Assembly (NCBI GenBank): GCA_032718475.1
Contig: JAUCBJ010006331.1
Coordinates: 1 to 31,967, forward strand
Direction of reading: 5' to 3'
DNA from: Nemertoderma westbladi
Taxonomy: Eukaryota > Xenacoelomorpha > Nemertodermatida > Nemertodermatidae
DNA: 31,967 nt
In this document: positions 9,981 to 20,264 of the stretch, in pieces
How the letters are laid out: each line of letters begins with the position of its first letter
How positions within the stretch are numbered: position 1 is the first letter of the stretch
Position numbers and translations under genes: made by a program
The notes under the pieces: model-generated
Told to the model about the DNA's origin: nothing
What the model saw: the letters and a program-made list of their open reading frames with translations, nothing else
The model's database searches: none

Positions 9981-10963
9981 GGGGGGGGGGGTCATTTTAG
10001 AAATTTTCTTTAATTTAGGTTTGTTGGGAAAACCGAGAATTCGTGACTTTTCCTAAAATTTACAGGGTTATCCAACAGAGCAAACGTCATTTACATGGCT
10101 ATGTTATTTTTCGTGCTGTGGTCCCTTACTGGCACCCATATCCAATACTTTTCGTGCTAAAATTTTCAAACGTTTTTATGGCACACTAAAATTAATTTAT
10201 TTGCAGTATATAGCGGTTTTTTTAGATGCTGATCACGAATATGAAACTGAAATATATCGTACCTGGTTGATTAGTGTATTTTTGGATACATGTCAATGCG
10301 CGGCACGAAAAATACAAGTAGCACAAATTTTATAATCAAAACTCAATACCAAATCAACCTGATTTTAAGACATTATGGGTTTTCTGGGCGCTGATCACGA
10401 ATATGACACACAAAAATTTCCTATTATCCAACCAAATACTATTTTTACCGTGTGAAATTTTATGGTACTTGTATTTTTCGTCCAACTAGACAAGCAAAAA
10501 AATGATAGTTACGTTACCACGAATGATTTTTACGATTTGTATCGGGATCAGCGACCTTGGAAATCAGTATAGCTTCATAATTACCAAACGAAAGGCAAAA
10601 TTTAACAGTTTGTAAGTTTTTGCTACTTGTACTTTTCGTTCTGGGGCACCAGAATGGCATAAAATTGGGTTTACAATACCAGAAATATTAATAACTAGTT
10701 TCATCATGATCAGTGACCTCCAATACCCGTATACAGTACCTTCAGGCTTATCAAACCAAACACAAAATTTTTAAGTTTGAGATTTTTTTATTTCGTCCTG
10801 TGAGACCAAGATACATACTGTACTGTTGCACCAAAAATTATGGTTGTTTTGCCAGAAAATATTGTAAACGAAAAAAAAGCGACCTCGAAAACATTTATAC
10901 CATCAAAATTTAAATTTTTGAGCCAAGATCTAAAAAATTTATAAAATACCTCCCCCCCCCCCC
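9981..10963. repeat. Degenerate ~160-bp repeat block between G11 and C12 runs
   Basis: A run of 11 G (9981-9991) and a run of 12 C (10952-10963) bracket about 960 bp. Inside, a GATCA...GCGACC/GATCACGAAT motif recurs at 10231, 10393, 10546, 10708 and about 10874 (spacing 153-166). A TACTTGTATTTTTCG-type motif recurs at 10466, 10624 and about 10782, with an inverted copy near 10299. The units between the motifs are strongly diverged. No convincing ORF. Confidence 0.7.
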
Positions 10964-11046
10964 GGGCCAGATAGGGTCATAAACATTGAGGCTGCACTCT
11001 GTAATTAACACTTCTCACCTTTTTTTACATGTTTATTTGTTTACAG

Positions 11047-11218
11047 TTTCTCAATGTCTCTGCATATACTGTGGGCAGCAATCGGATTGCACTGATTACT
11101 GTTGCTTAGATACCTCGAGCTGTTGTGATTTCATGGACTACTTAGATAACGCCGATAATTGCAGAACGTCACTAGATTGTCACCACTACCTCAGAGGATA
11201 TTGCTGTGATGACTCCTG
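11047..11218 (+). CDS. Exon 2, cysteine-rich ectodomain
   Basis: Bounded by TTTACAG|TT (11046/11047) and TG|GTGAGT (11218/11219). Enters in phase 1 and leaves in phase 2. It encodes most of a compact ectodomain with repeated Cys-Cys pairs (YCC, SCC, YCC); with exon 3 there are 14 Cys before the membrane segment, an even number. This pattern, followed by a single transmembrane segment and a Pro/Tyr-rich tail, matches the Shisa / CYYR1 / WBP1-VOPP1 group of single-pass adaptors (the STMC6-type fold). I cannot assign one member by eye. An upstream in-frame ATG at 10986 exists but would give a poor, His-containing signal sequence, so the acceptor reading is preferred. Confidence 0.8.
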
Positions 11219-12433
11219 GTGAGTATAATAACGATAATAATCACAGTTATATTATTATTAATAATGATATAATTGCCATTTTTATTGGATTTAAAGGGTA
11301 AATAATGTAACATAAATTTTATTCGGAATTTAAGATTTTATTTGCAATTAACCGAACTGGTAGTAGATCGGTCGGTCTGTAGTAGACTTTTAAAGTTCCA
11401 TAACGGAATCACAAAGTCTGCTAAAGGCCCAATAAGAGTGTCACCATGAAGGAAGGCAGTATCTGTCAACCTGGCCGAGTTAATCAATGAGCTGTGGACA
11501 GAATAAGTGCTGCTCGGGAAATCGGCTGCATCTCATTCAAACAACCTGCCATTTCCATGAAAGAGTTGTCAACGATACCCCAGATGTACTGCATAGCATA
11601 CTACATACGATAGCGGCTTTTGAAAGTTAATTTCGTTAATCAGCTCAATAATGGCCGCGTACTGCTACATGGTTTCATCTCAAATCCTTTGTCGGGCACA
11701 AAAGGCTGCTATATCATTTTGTTCTCAAATTGGAGATTTTCAAGATATAGGAACACGAACGAGAACGACTGTTACACACCCACACTAGTTTAGATGAAGG
11801 TCGATCAGGAACACGTAGGCTGGTTCCATTACCGAAAAAATGTAGCCTCTCTTGTTTTAGGTGATAAAGGTATTTACTAACAATAATTACAGCCGAGCTA
11901 TTCAAATGAGTCATTTTGAATCTTGTAGAGATACTCTTGCGTGTGAATTATAATGTCATCAATAAAGGTAAAGACACAATCGAGGCAATTCTGATTTGAA
12001 ATTATCATTGAAAATTTATCTGCAAAGAAGGACAGGCAATAATTGGCTGTCATTTATGTAGACTTTCTTCAAGGCATCTGTGTCAAGAGCAAATATGTTA
12101 GAAATACTTCACGTCTACCGCTATGCCACACGGGGTGCTAATTGTTTGATATGCCACTCCTTATAAACAATAATTGCTATTGACTACTAACCACCGGTCA
12201 TTGGGCCGGTCAGGAAGAAAGAGGGGCAAATTGACCGCAAGTGAATAAAATTATCTCCAGTACAAATTGACCGACAATACCATGAGGATGGACTTAGTGT
12301 ACTTACAGTGGGCCTACAGTATATCCCGTATATTTTACATTTTTCAATAATAGCGGCCAATTTGCCACGGAAGAATTGTTTGGTTGTTAGTATAGTACTG
12401 TAATTATATAATGATTATTTTTATATTTCATAG
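11219..12433 (+). other. Intron 2
   Basis: GTGAGT donor to TTTCATAG acceptor. It carries a decayed LINE reverse transcriptase at about 11760-12150 on the plus strand. The rest shows nothing I can name. Confidence 0.75.
11760..12150 (+). mobile_element. Decayed LINE reverse transcriptase fragment
   Basis: Translating with frameshifts gives PLPKKC near 11825, matching the conserved PVPKKG of the intron-4 LINE. Near 12040-12110 it gives a block of the form F-x-TFFKAS-SVSRA, matching that LINE's VDFFKAFDSVSRS (RT motif A). Stops and frameshifts show it is dead. It is on the same strand as the host gene but too diverged to belong to the recent insertion at 13100. Confidence 0.6.
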
Positions 12434-12511
12434 GTGTTGCGATGCCGATACGTATTTTGATAGACCTATAAATATAGTTGGCGGTGCGGGTAACTACCTA
12501 CTCGGAATGTC
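12434..12511 (+). CDS. Exon 3, end of ectodomain
   Basis: Bounded by CATAG|G (12433/12434) and TC|GTAAGT (12511/12512). Enters and leaves in phase 2. It completes the Trp codon split from exon 2, adds the last Cys-Cys pair, then a short linker rich in Gly, Asn and Leu leading to the membrane segment. Size 78 nt. Both junctions restore the frame exactly. Confidence 0.8.
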
Positions 12512-12719
12512 GTAAGTATGCCTGTCTACTAGAAACCTACGTAGTATTAATATCTAAAAGGTTGATGGGTGCGATTGGCGTGTAGGGTCTGCTTCTTTGT
12601 GAACCGCTATCGCTGGAATGTGAGAAAGAAAAATATACACTAACATTAAAATAAAATATCAGTATTTTTATATTCCTAGCTACGAAGATCCCTCTTAATA
12701 AATATTACTTATTTTCTAG

Positions 12720-12865
12720 AGTTGTCGCTGCTGTTTTTGCCTTCGGGGTTCCCGGACTCTGTCTGTGTATTTGCGTTACCACCGGGGTCGTATTGGCCTG
12801 TCAAAAAGGGAAAAAGAAAAAAGGTCGAGTTGTCGGTGTCAACAATGTCAATGCCGGAGGTCAAG
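12720..12865 (+). CDS. Exon 4, transmembrane segment and basic stop-transfer
   Basis: Bounded by TTTCTAG|A (12719/12720) and CAAG|GTTAGC (12865/12866). Enters in phase 2, leaves in phase 1. Encodes a ~26-residue hydrophobic helix with juxtamembrane cysteines (LCLCIC then VVLAC), followed by the strongly basic QKGKKKKGR, as expected for a type I membrane protein with a cytosolic C-terminus, and then a Gly/Asn linker. The donor is weak at +3 and +6 and lies in the first, diverged unit of the intron-4 satellite. Reading through it meets TAG at 12868-12870 in frame. A longer overlapping reading frame from 12722 runs through satellite and LINE and is not a gene. Confidence 0.8.
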
Positions 12866-13099
12866 GTTAGCTGTCGTATCAAATTGTCACTCAAAGGTAT
12901 ATGTCGTATCCAATGTGTCACTCAAAGGTTTGTGTCGTATCCAATGTGTCACTCAAAGGTTTGTGTCGTATCCAATGTGTCACTCAAAGGTATATGTCGT
13001 ATCCAATGTGTTACTCAAAGGTTTGTGTCGTATCCAATGTGTCACTCAAAGGTATGTGCCGTATCCAATGTGTCACTAAAGGTTTGTGTCGTATCCAAT
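12861..13099. repeat. ~31-bp satellite, 5' block
   Basis: The unit contains GTCGTATCCAATGTGTCACT then CAAAGGTATAT. About seven clear units start at 12891. The stretch 12861-12890 (TCAAGGTTAGC then TGTCGTATCAAATTGTCAC) aligns to the unit with a few mismatches and indels, and it includes the exon-4 splice donor. The array resumes at 14884 after the LINE. Confidence 0.9.
13088..13099. repeat. LINE target-site duplication, left copy
   Basis: GTCGTATCCAAT, repeated at 14884-14895 immediately after the LINE. Because the same string occurs in every satellite unit, the duplication is inferred from the array stopping and restarting on the same 12 bases. Confidence 0.55.
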
Positions 13100-14845
13100 C
13101 AATCCAATCAATCGATCAATCTGCTTACTGGGGGGAAAAGCCAACCAACCACCAAGGTTAAGGCTGAATCACCAGCCGATCGCCTCAATGGTTGGAAAGC
13201 CCACTTTGAAAAGCTCCTCAATAATGACAGGGTATTGCCTGATAACTTTATAGAAGTAAAAGTGTCTGAGTCTGTACTCCCAGATATTCCCATTGGCGAT
13301 ATCTCCTTTGCAGAAGTGAAGGCTGCTGCAAAGAGCATTAAGACCAATCGTGCCAGTGGAGTAGATGGTGTTCCCCCTGAGGTCTTTAAAATACCTGAGT
13401 GTTTAAAGCTCATCTATCCCATCATAGTAGACATGTACCGAACAACAAGAGTCCCACAAGAAATGAAAACAAATAAGTTGGTGCCAGTTCCCAAGAAGGG
13501 CAACCTAACACTCTATGGTTCTTTTCGGGGAATCTCATTGATCTCGATTGCTGCAAAGCTATACAATAGGATTCTATTAAATCGCATCAGGGATCCCATT
13601 GAGTGACTGCTCCGTGGAAATCAGAATGGGTTCCGTAAAGGTCGTGGGACCATGGAGCCCATTTTGGCACTTCGAAGGATTATTGAAGAGTTATCAAAAA
13701 AGAAAGACAGGCATCTGGCTGTTATCTTTGTTGACTTCTTCAAGGCCTTTGATTCAGTCTCTCGCTCACGTATGTTCAGCATACTTTCATTATATGGGAT
13801 TCCTGATGAAATTATTGCAGCAATCAGATCAGTATATGATGGTTCGACAACATTTGTGTCTACTGTTGACGGTGACACAGAACCATTTGAAGTGTTATGG
13901 GGCGTCCTCCAAGGAGACACACTTGCACCATTCTTGTTCATTATTGTGGTTGACTATGTTCTACGCATGTCCTTAGATCATTATAATGATGATGGGGTGA
14001 TGATAACTCCACCTACTGGCTCCAGAAGTCGAGGAAATCCTGCCAAGTACCTAACTGATCTAGACTTTGCTGATGACTTAGGAGTACTCTCAGAATCATT
14101 AGAGGGAGCCCAACGGCTCCTCAGCTCATTAGAACATGCTGCTTCTAGTGTTGGTCTTTTTATTAACTCCAGAAAGACCAAAATTCTGACAGTTAACTTT
14201 GAAAGTCCTCAGCAAGTCTCTGATCGGATGAGCATAAGCTCAAAGGATGGTATGCTTGAGCATGTGGACGACTTCTGTTACCTGGGATCATGGATCCGGA
14301 AGTCAGGTGAGGACCTTCGAATACGTAAGGGAAAGGCATGGGCAGCCTTGAATAGGCTTTCCAGGATTTGGAAGTCACCGAGAATTAATCGGAAACTTAA
14401 GGTCCGATTATTTAGAGCAGCAGTAGTTCCAGTACTCCTCTACGGGAGTCCATGCTGGGTTCTAACTGCTGAGGACACCAAATCTCTGGATGGCACATTC
14501 ACAAGAATGCTACGCCGGGTTCATTGTGTCAAGTACAATGCACACATCTCCAACCAGACACTATATAACATTGGAGGTGTCTCATTGGTTCCCCCAAGCT
14601 TGACACTAGAACAAAATCGCCTCCGCTTTGCAGGACATTGCTATCGCCGTGAGGACCAGCCAGTGCATAATCTTGTACTTTGGCAGCTTCATGGAGTGAA
14701 TAAGCATGATGGACAGCCCATGACTTTCTTGAGACGCATCTTAAAGGACACTGGCCTTAAATATGCGGATGATCTAGCAAATGTCATGGGTGATAGGGAG
14801 TTGTGGCGGTGCAATTTTGTTGACAAGCCGGCACAGCATTCTTAA
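13100..14845 (+). pseudogene. LINE reverse transcriptase, one nonsense codon
   Basis: One continuous frame interrupted only by TGA at 13604-13606, after which it continues in the same frame to a TAA at 14843-14845. Seen: pre-RT region with PVPKKG; motif A VDFFKAFDS near 13730; LQGDTLAPF near 13910; catalytic FADD near 14068; and the C-terminal part with VVPVLLYGSPCW. The N-terminal AP endonuclease is missing. The RT is of the non-LTR type; I cannot fix the clade by eye. With one stop and no frameshift it is a fairly young but non-autonomous copy. The sense orientation matches the host intron. Confidence 0.88.
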
Positions 14846-14883
14846 AAATGCAGCTGCAATGCAGCATGCCGATCCTAGTAGTA
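13100..14883 (+). mobile_element. 5'-truncated LINE insertion in intron 4
   Basis: About 1.78 kb of non-satellite sequence inside the 31-bp array, flanked by the 12-bp string GTCGTATCCAAT on each side. It lacks the endonuclease half, carries the RT half, and ends in a TAG-rich tail (GATCCTAGTAGTA). The same 3' end is found at 31366 on the minus strand. The insertion postdates at least part of the array. Confidence 0.9.
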
Positions 14884-17800
14884 GTCGTATCCAATGTGTC
14901 ACTCAAAGGTATGTGTCGTATCCAATGTTTCACTCAAAGATATATGTCGTATCCAATATGTCACTCAAAGGTTTGTGTCGTATCCAATGTGTCACTAAAG
15001 GTTTGTGTCGTATCCAATGTGTCACTAAAAGGTATGTGTCGTATCCAATGTGTCACTCAAAGGTATATGTCGTATCCAATGTGTCACTAAAGGTTTGTGT
15101 CGTATCCAATGTGTCACTCAAAGGTATGTGTCGTATCCAATGTGTCACTCAAAGATATGTGTCTTATCCAATGTGTCACTAAAGGTATGTGCCGTATCCA
15201 ATGTGTCACTAAAGGTTTGTGTCGTATCCAATGTGTCACTAAAAGGTATGTGTCGTATCCAATGTGTCACTCAAAGGTATATGTCGTATCCAATGTGTCA
15301 CTAAAGGTTTGTGTCGTATCCAATGTGTCACTCAAAGGTATGTGTCGTATCCAATGTGTCACTCAAAGGTATGTGTCTTATCCAATGTGTCACTAAAGGT
15401 ATGTGCCGTATCCAATGTGTCACTCAAAGGTTTGTGTCGTATCCAATGTGTCACTCAAAGGTTTGTGTCGTATCCATTGTGTCACTAAAGGTATATGTAG
15501 TATCCAATGTGTCACTCAAAGGTTTGTGTCGTATTCAATGTGTCACTAAAGGTTTATGTCGTATCCAATGTGTCACTCAAAGGTATGTGTCGTATCCAAT
15601 GTGTCACTCAAAGGTATATGTCGTATCCAATGTGTCAGTTAAGGTATGTGTCGTATCCAATGTGTCACTCAAAGGTATATGTCGCATCCAATGTGTCACT
15701 AAAGGTATATGTCGTATCCAATGTGTCACTAAAGGTTTGTGTCGTATCCAATGTGTCACTCAAAGGTATGTGTCGTATCCAATGTGTCACTCAAAGGTAT
15801 GTGTCTTATCCAATGTGTCACTAAAGGTATGTGCCGTATCCAATGTGTCACTCAAAGGTTTGTGTCGTATCCAATGTGTCACTCAAAGGTTTGTGTCGTA
15901 TCCAGTGTGTCACTAAAGGTATATGTCGTATCCAATGTGTCACTCAAAGGTTTGTGTCGTATCCAATGTGTCACTCAAAGGTATATGTCGTATCCAATGT
16001 GTCACTCAAAGGTATATGTCGTATCCAATGTGTCACTCAAAGGTATGTGTCGTATCCAATGTGTCACTCAAAGGTATATGTCGTATCCAATGTGTCACTC
16101 AAAGGTATGTGTCGTATCCAATGTGTCACTCAAAGGTATATGTCGTATCCAATGTGTCACTCAAAGGTATATGTCGTATCCAATGTGTCACTCAAAGGTA
16201 TGTGTCGTGTCCAATGTGTAACTCAAAGGTATGTGTCGTATCCAATGTGTCACTCAAAGGTATATGTCGTATCCAATGTGTCACTCATAGGTATGTGTCG
16301 TATCCAATGTGTCACTCAAAGGTATGTGTCGTATCCAATGTGTCACTCAAAGGTATATGTCGTATCCAATGTGTCACTCAAAGGTATGTGTCGTATGCAA
16401 TGTGTCACTCAAAGGTATATGTCGTATCCAATGTGTCACTCAAAGGTATGTGTCGTATCCAATGTGTCACTTAAATGCAGATGTCGGATCCAATGTGTCA
16501 CTCAAAGGTATGTGTCGTACCCAATGTGTCACTAAAGGTATGTGTCGTATCCAATGTGTCACTCAAAGGTATATGTCGTATCCAATGTGTCACTCAAAGG
16601 TATGTGTCGTATCCAATGTGTCACTCAAATATTATTGTCGTATCTAATGTGTCACTAAAAGGTATATGTCGTATTCAATGTGTCACTCAAAGGTATATGT
16701 CGTATCCAATGTGTCACTCAAAGGTATATGTAGTATCCAATGTGTCACTCAAAGGTATATGTCGTATCCAGTGTGTCACTCAAAGGTATGTGTCGTATCC
16801 AATGTGTCACTTAAATGCAGATGTCGGATCCAATGTGTCACTCAAAGGTATGTGTCGTATGCAATGTGTCACTCAAAGGTATATGTCGTATCCAATGTGT
16901 CACTCAAAGGTATGTGTCGTATCCAATGTGTCACTTAAATGCAGATGTCGGATCCAATGTGTCACTCAAAGGTATGTGTCGTACCCAATGTGTCACTAAA
17001 GGTATGTGTCGTATCCAATGTGTCACTCAAAGGTATATGTCGTATCCAATGTGTCACTCAAAGGTATGTGTCGTATCCAATGTGTCACTCAAATATTATT
17101 GTCGTATCTAATGTGTCACTAAAAGGTATATGTCGTATCCAATGTGTCACTCAAAGGTATGTGTCGTATCCAATGTGTCACTCAAATATTATTGTCGTAT
17201 CTAATGTGTCACTAAAAGGTATATGTCGTATCCAATGTGTCACTCAAAGGTATATGTCGTATCCAATGTGTCACTCAAAGGTATATGTCGTATCCAATGT
17301 GTCACTAAAGGTATGTGTAGTATCCAATGTGTCACTTAAAAGTATATGTCTTATCTAATGTGTTACTCAAAGGTATATGTCGTATCCAATGTGTCGCTCA
17401 AAGGTATATGTCGTATCCAATGTGTCACTCAAAGGTATATGTCGTATCCAATGTGTCAATCAAATGTTTGTGTCGTATCCAATGTGTCACTTAAAGGTAT
17501 GTGCCGTATCCAATGTGTCACTCAAAGGTATGTGTCGTATCCAATGTGTCACTTAAAGGTATATGTCGTATCCAATGTGTCACTAAAGGTATGTGTCGTA
17601 TCCAATGTGTCACTCAAATGTTTGTGTCGTATCCAATGTGTCACTTAAAGGTATATGTCGTATCCAATGTGTCACTCAAAGGTATGTGTCGTATCCAATG
17701 TGTCACTAAAGGTATATGTCGTATCCAATGTGTCACTCAAAGGTATATGTCGTATCCAATGTATCACTAAAGGTATGTGTCGTATCCAATGTGTCACTTA

Positions 17801-19720
17801 AAGGTATGTGCCGTATCCAATGTGCCACTTAAAGGTATGTGTCGTATCCAATGTGTCACTCAAAGGTATATGTCGTATCCAATGTGTCACTCAAAGGTAT
17901 ATGTCGTATCCAATGTGTCACTCAAATGTTTGTGTCGTATCCAATGTGTCACTCAAAGGTATATGTCGTATCCAATGTGTCACTCAAAAGTTTGTGTCGT
18001 ATCTAATGTGTCTCTCAAAGGTATATGTCGTATCCAATGTGTCACTCAAGTGTTTGTGCCGTATCCAATGTGTCACTCAAAGGAATATGTCGTATCCAAA
18101 GTGTCACTCAAAGGTATATGTCGTATCCAATGTGTCACTCAAAGGTTTGTGTCGTATCTAATGTGTCACTCAAAGGTATATATCGTATCCAATGTGTCAC
18201 TCAAAGGTGTGTGTCGCATCCAATGTGTCACTCAAAGGTATGTGTCGTATCCAATGTGTAACTCAAAGGTATATGTCGTATACAATGTGTCACTCAAAGG
18301 TATATGTCGTATCCAATGTGTCACTTCAATATTTGTGGGGTATCCAATGTGTCACTCAAAGGTATATGTCGTATCCAATGTGTCACTCAAAGGTATATGT
18401 CGTATCCAATGTGTCACTCAAAGGTATGTGTCGTATCCAATGTGTCACTCAAAGGTATGTGTATTATCCAATGTGTCACTAAAGGTATGTGCCGTATCCA
18501 ATGTGTCACTCAAAGGTTTGTGTCGTATCCAATGTGTCACTCAAATGTTTGTGTCGTATCCAATGTGTCACTCAAAGGTATATATCGTATCCAATGTGTC
18601 ACTCAAAGGTATGTACCGTATCCAATGTGTCACTCAAAGGTATATGTCGTATCCAATGTGTCACTCAAAGGTATGTGCCGTATCCAATGTGTCACTCAAA
18701 GGTATATTTCGTATCCAATGTGTCACTCAAAGGTATGTGTCGTATCCAATGTGTCACTAAACGTATATATCGTATCCAATGTGTCACTCTAAAGTATGTG
18801 TCGTATCCAATGTATGTGCCGTATCCTATGTGTCACTCAAAGGTATGTGTCGTATCCAATGTGTCACTCAAAGGTATATGTCGTATCCAATGTGTCACTC
18901 AAAGGTATATGTCGTATCCAATGTGTCACTCAAAGGTATATGTCGTATCCAGTGTGTCACTAAAGGTATATGTCGTATCCAATGTGTCACTAAAGGTATG
19001 TGCCGTATCCAATGTGTCACTCAAAGGTATGTGTCGTATCCAATGTGTCACTCAAAGGTATGTGTCTTATCCAATGTGTCACTAAAGGTATGTGCCGTAT
19101 CCAATGTGTCACTCAAATGTTTGTGTCGTATATAATGTGTCACTCAAAGGTATATGTATCCAATGTGTCACTCAAAAGTTTGTGTCGTATCTAATGTGTC
19201 ACTCAAAGGTATATGTCGTATCCAATGTGTCACTCAAGTGTTTGTGCCGTATCCAATGTGTCACTCAAAGGAATATGTCGTATCCAATGTGTCACTCAAA
19301 GGTATATGTCGTATCCAATGTGTCACTAAAGGTATGTGCCGTATCCAATGTGTCACTCAAAGGTTTGTGTCGTATCCAATGTGTCACTCAAAGGAATATG
19401 TCGTATCCAATGTGTCACTCAAAGGTATATGTCGTATCCAATGTGTCACTAAAGGTATGTGCCGTATCCAATGTGTCACTCAAAGGTTTGTGTCGTATCC
19501 AATGTGTCACTCAAAGGTTTGTGTCGTATCCAATGTGTCACTAAATGTATATGTCGTATCCAATGTGTCACTCAAAAGTATGTGTCGTATCCAATGTGTA
19601 ACTCAAAGGTATATGCCGTATACAATGTGTCACTCAAAGGTATATGTCGTATCCAATGTGTCACTCAAATATTTGTGGCGTATCCAATGTGTCACTCAAA
19701 GGTATATGTAGTATCCAAAG
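14884..19720. repeat. ~31-bp satellite, main block, about 155 copies
   Basis: Same unit as at 12861-13099, 30 or 31 bp depending on CACTCAAAGG versus CACTAAAGG. The six bases after AAAG are mostly GTATGT, GTATAT or GTTTGT. Rarer variants (TTAAATGCAGATGTCGG, AAATATTATTGTCG, CAAGTGTTTGTGCCG, AATATTTGTGG) recur in register and show longer duplications. The overlapping ORFs encoding VVSNVSLKG-type repeats come from the array and are not genes. Confidence 0.98.
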
Positions 19721-19726
19721 TTCGGT

Positions 19727-19855
19727 TTCATATTCATATTAGGTGTCATATCCAAATAAGTTTCCATATCCAAATAAGGTTTCATATCCAAATAAGGTTT
19801 CATATCCAAATAAGGTTTCATATCCAAATAAGGTTTCATATCCAAATAAAGTGTC
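19727..19855. repeat. 18-bp tandem repeat, about 6 copies
   Basis: Unit GGTTTCATATCCAAATAA. The first copies read GGTGTCATATCCAAATAA, intermediate with the 31-bp unit (GTGTCGTATCCAATG), so this small array probably grew from a satellite edge. A lone 31-bp-type unit remains at about 19905-19926. Confidence 0.9.
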
Positions 19856-20001
19856 AATCAAGGATAGGATTCGTATCAAGGTTTATTCTACCTACGTTAC
19901 TGTAGGTGTCGTATCCAATGTGTCATTGTACGTAAGTTTTTTTAATTATGTTAGAGTGAATACTTATATGTCTACAGCGATACTTTAATTATTATTACCA
20001 G

Positions 20002-20264
20002 GTCAACCAGTTGCTTACGGTATGCAACCGACCAACAATACCTACAGCGGGGGGCAACCACCACATCCCGGTGCCGTGAATTACGGTGCGCCGGTGGGAC
20101 CGCTTCCGGTAAACCCAGCACACCAGTACGCCACACCACCAACATACCCGCCGCCTCCATTTCCGGTGAATACAACAGCGGAGTACGACGTACCCCCGAC
20201 ACACCCACCGCCTCCTTTTAATACTGCTTACTCTGCGCCGGTATACCATCCACCCCAATATTAG
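20002..20264 (+). CDS. Exon 5, Pro/Tyr-rich cytoplasmic tail with PPxY motifs
   Basis: Bounded by TTACCAG|GT (20001/20002), entering in phase 1, which completes the split Gly codon of exon 4; stop TAG at 20262-20264. Encodes a cytosolic tail of about 87 residues rich in Pro, Tyr, Asn and Thr, with PPTY and a C-terminal PPQY. Both fit the PPxY consensus bound by WW domains (NEDD4-type ubiquitin ligases, WWOX, YAP). In Shisa/WBP1/CYYR1-type proteins such tails recruit WW or other partners to the membrane. GC content is clearly higher than in the flanking introns. Confidence 0.85.

Larger units (their letters stand above)
5688..11046 (+). other. Proposed intron 1
   Basis: It would run from GTAAGT at 5688 to the pyrimidine-rich acceptor TTTATTTGTTTACAG ending at 11046. 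It contains a G12 run just after the donor, the 31-bp and 27-bp arrays, and the degenerate ~160-bp repeat block. The parts 5711-6354 and 6651-6785 show no gene that I can support. Confidence 0.5.
12866..20001 (+). other. Intron 4 (7.1 kb), satellite-filled
   Basis: Runs from the GTTAGC donor to ATTATTACCAG at 20001. Over 90% is a ~31-bp tandem array interrupted by a LINE; an 18-bp array lies near the 3' end, and only about 75 bp of ordinary sequence precede the acceptor. Confidence 0.8.

Noticed and set aside
10986-11046. ATG at 10986 as the start of the Cys-rich protein
   Set aside because: The sequence before the first Cys contains a good polypyrimidine tract and CAG acceptor, and the peptide makes a poor signal sequence. 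Kept only as an alternative.
12722-13606. 294-residue ORF from an alternative frame of exon 4 through satellite into the LINE
   Set aside because: Chimera of unrelated sequence; only its RT part is real and that belongs to the LINE insertion.
14848-19711. Long ORFs of VVSNVSLKG/CRIQCVTQR repeats
   Set aside because: Artefacts of the 30/31-bp satellite, overlapping in all frames within an intron.
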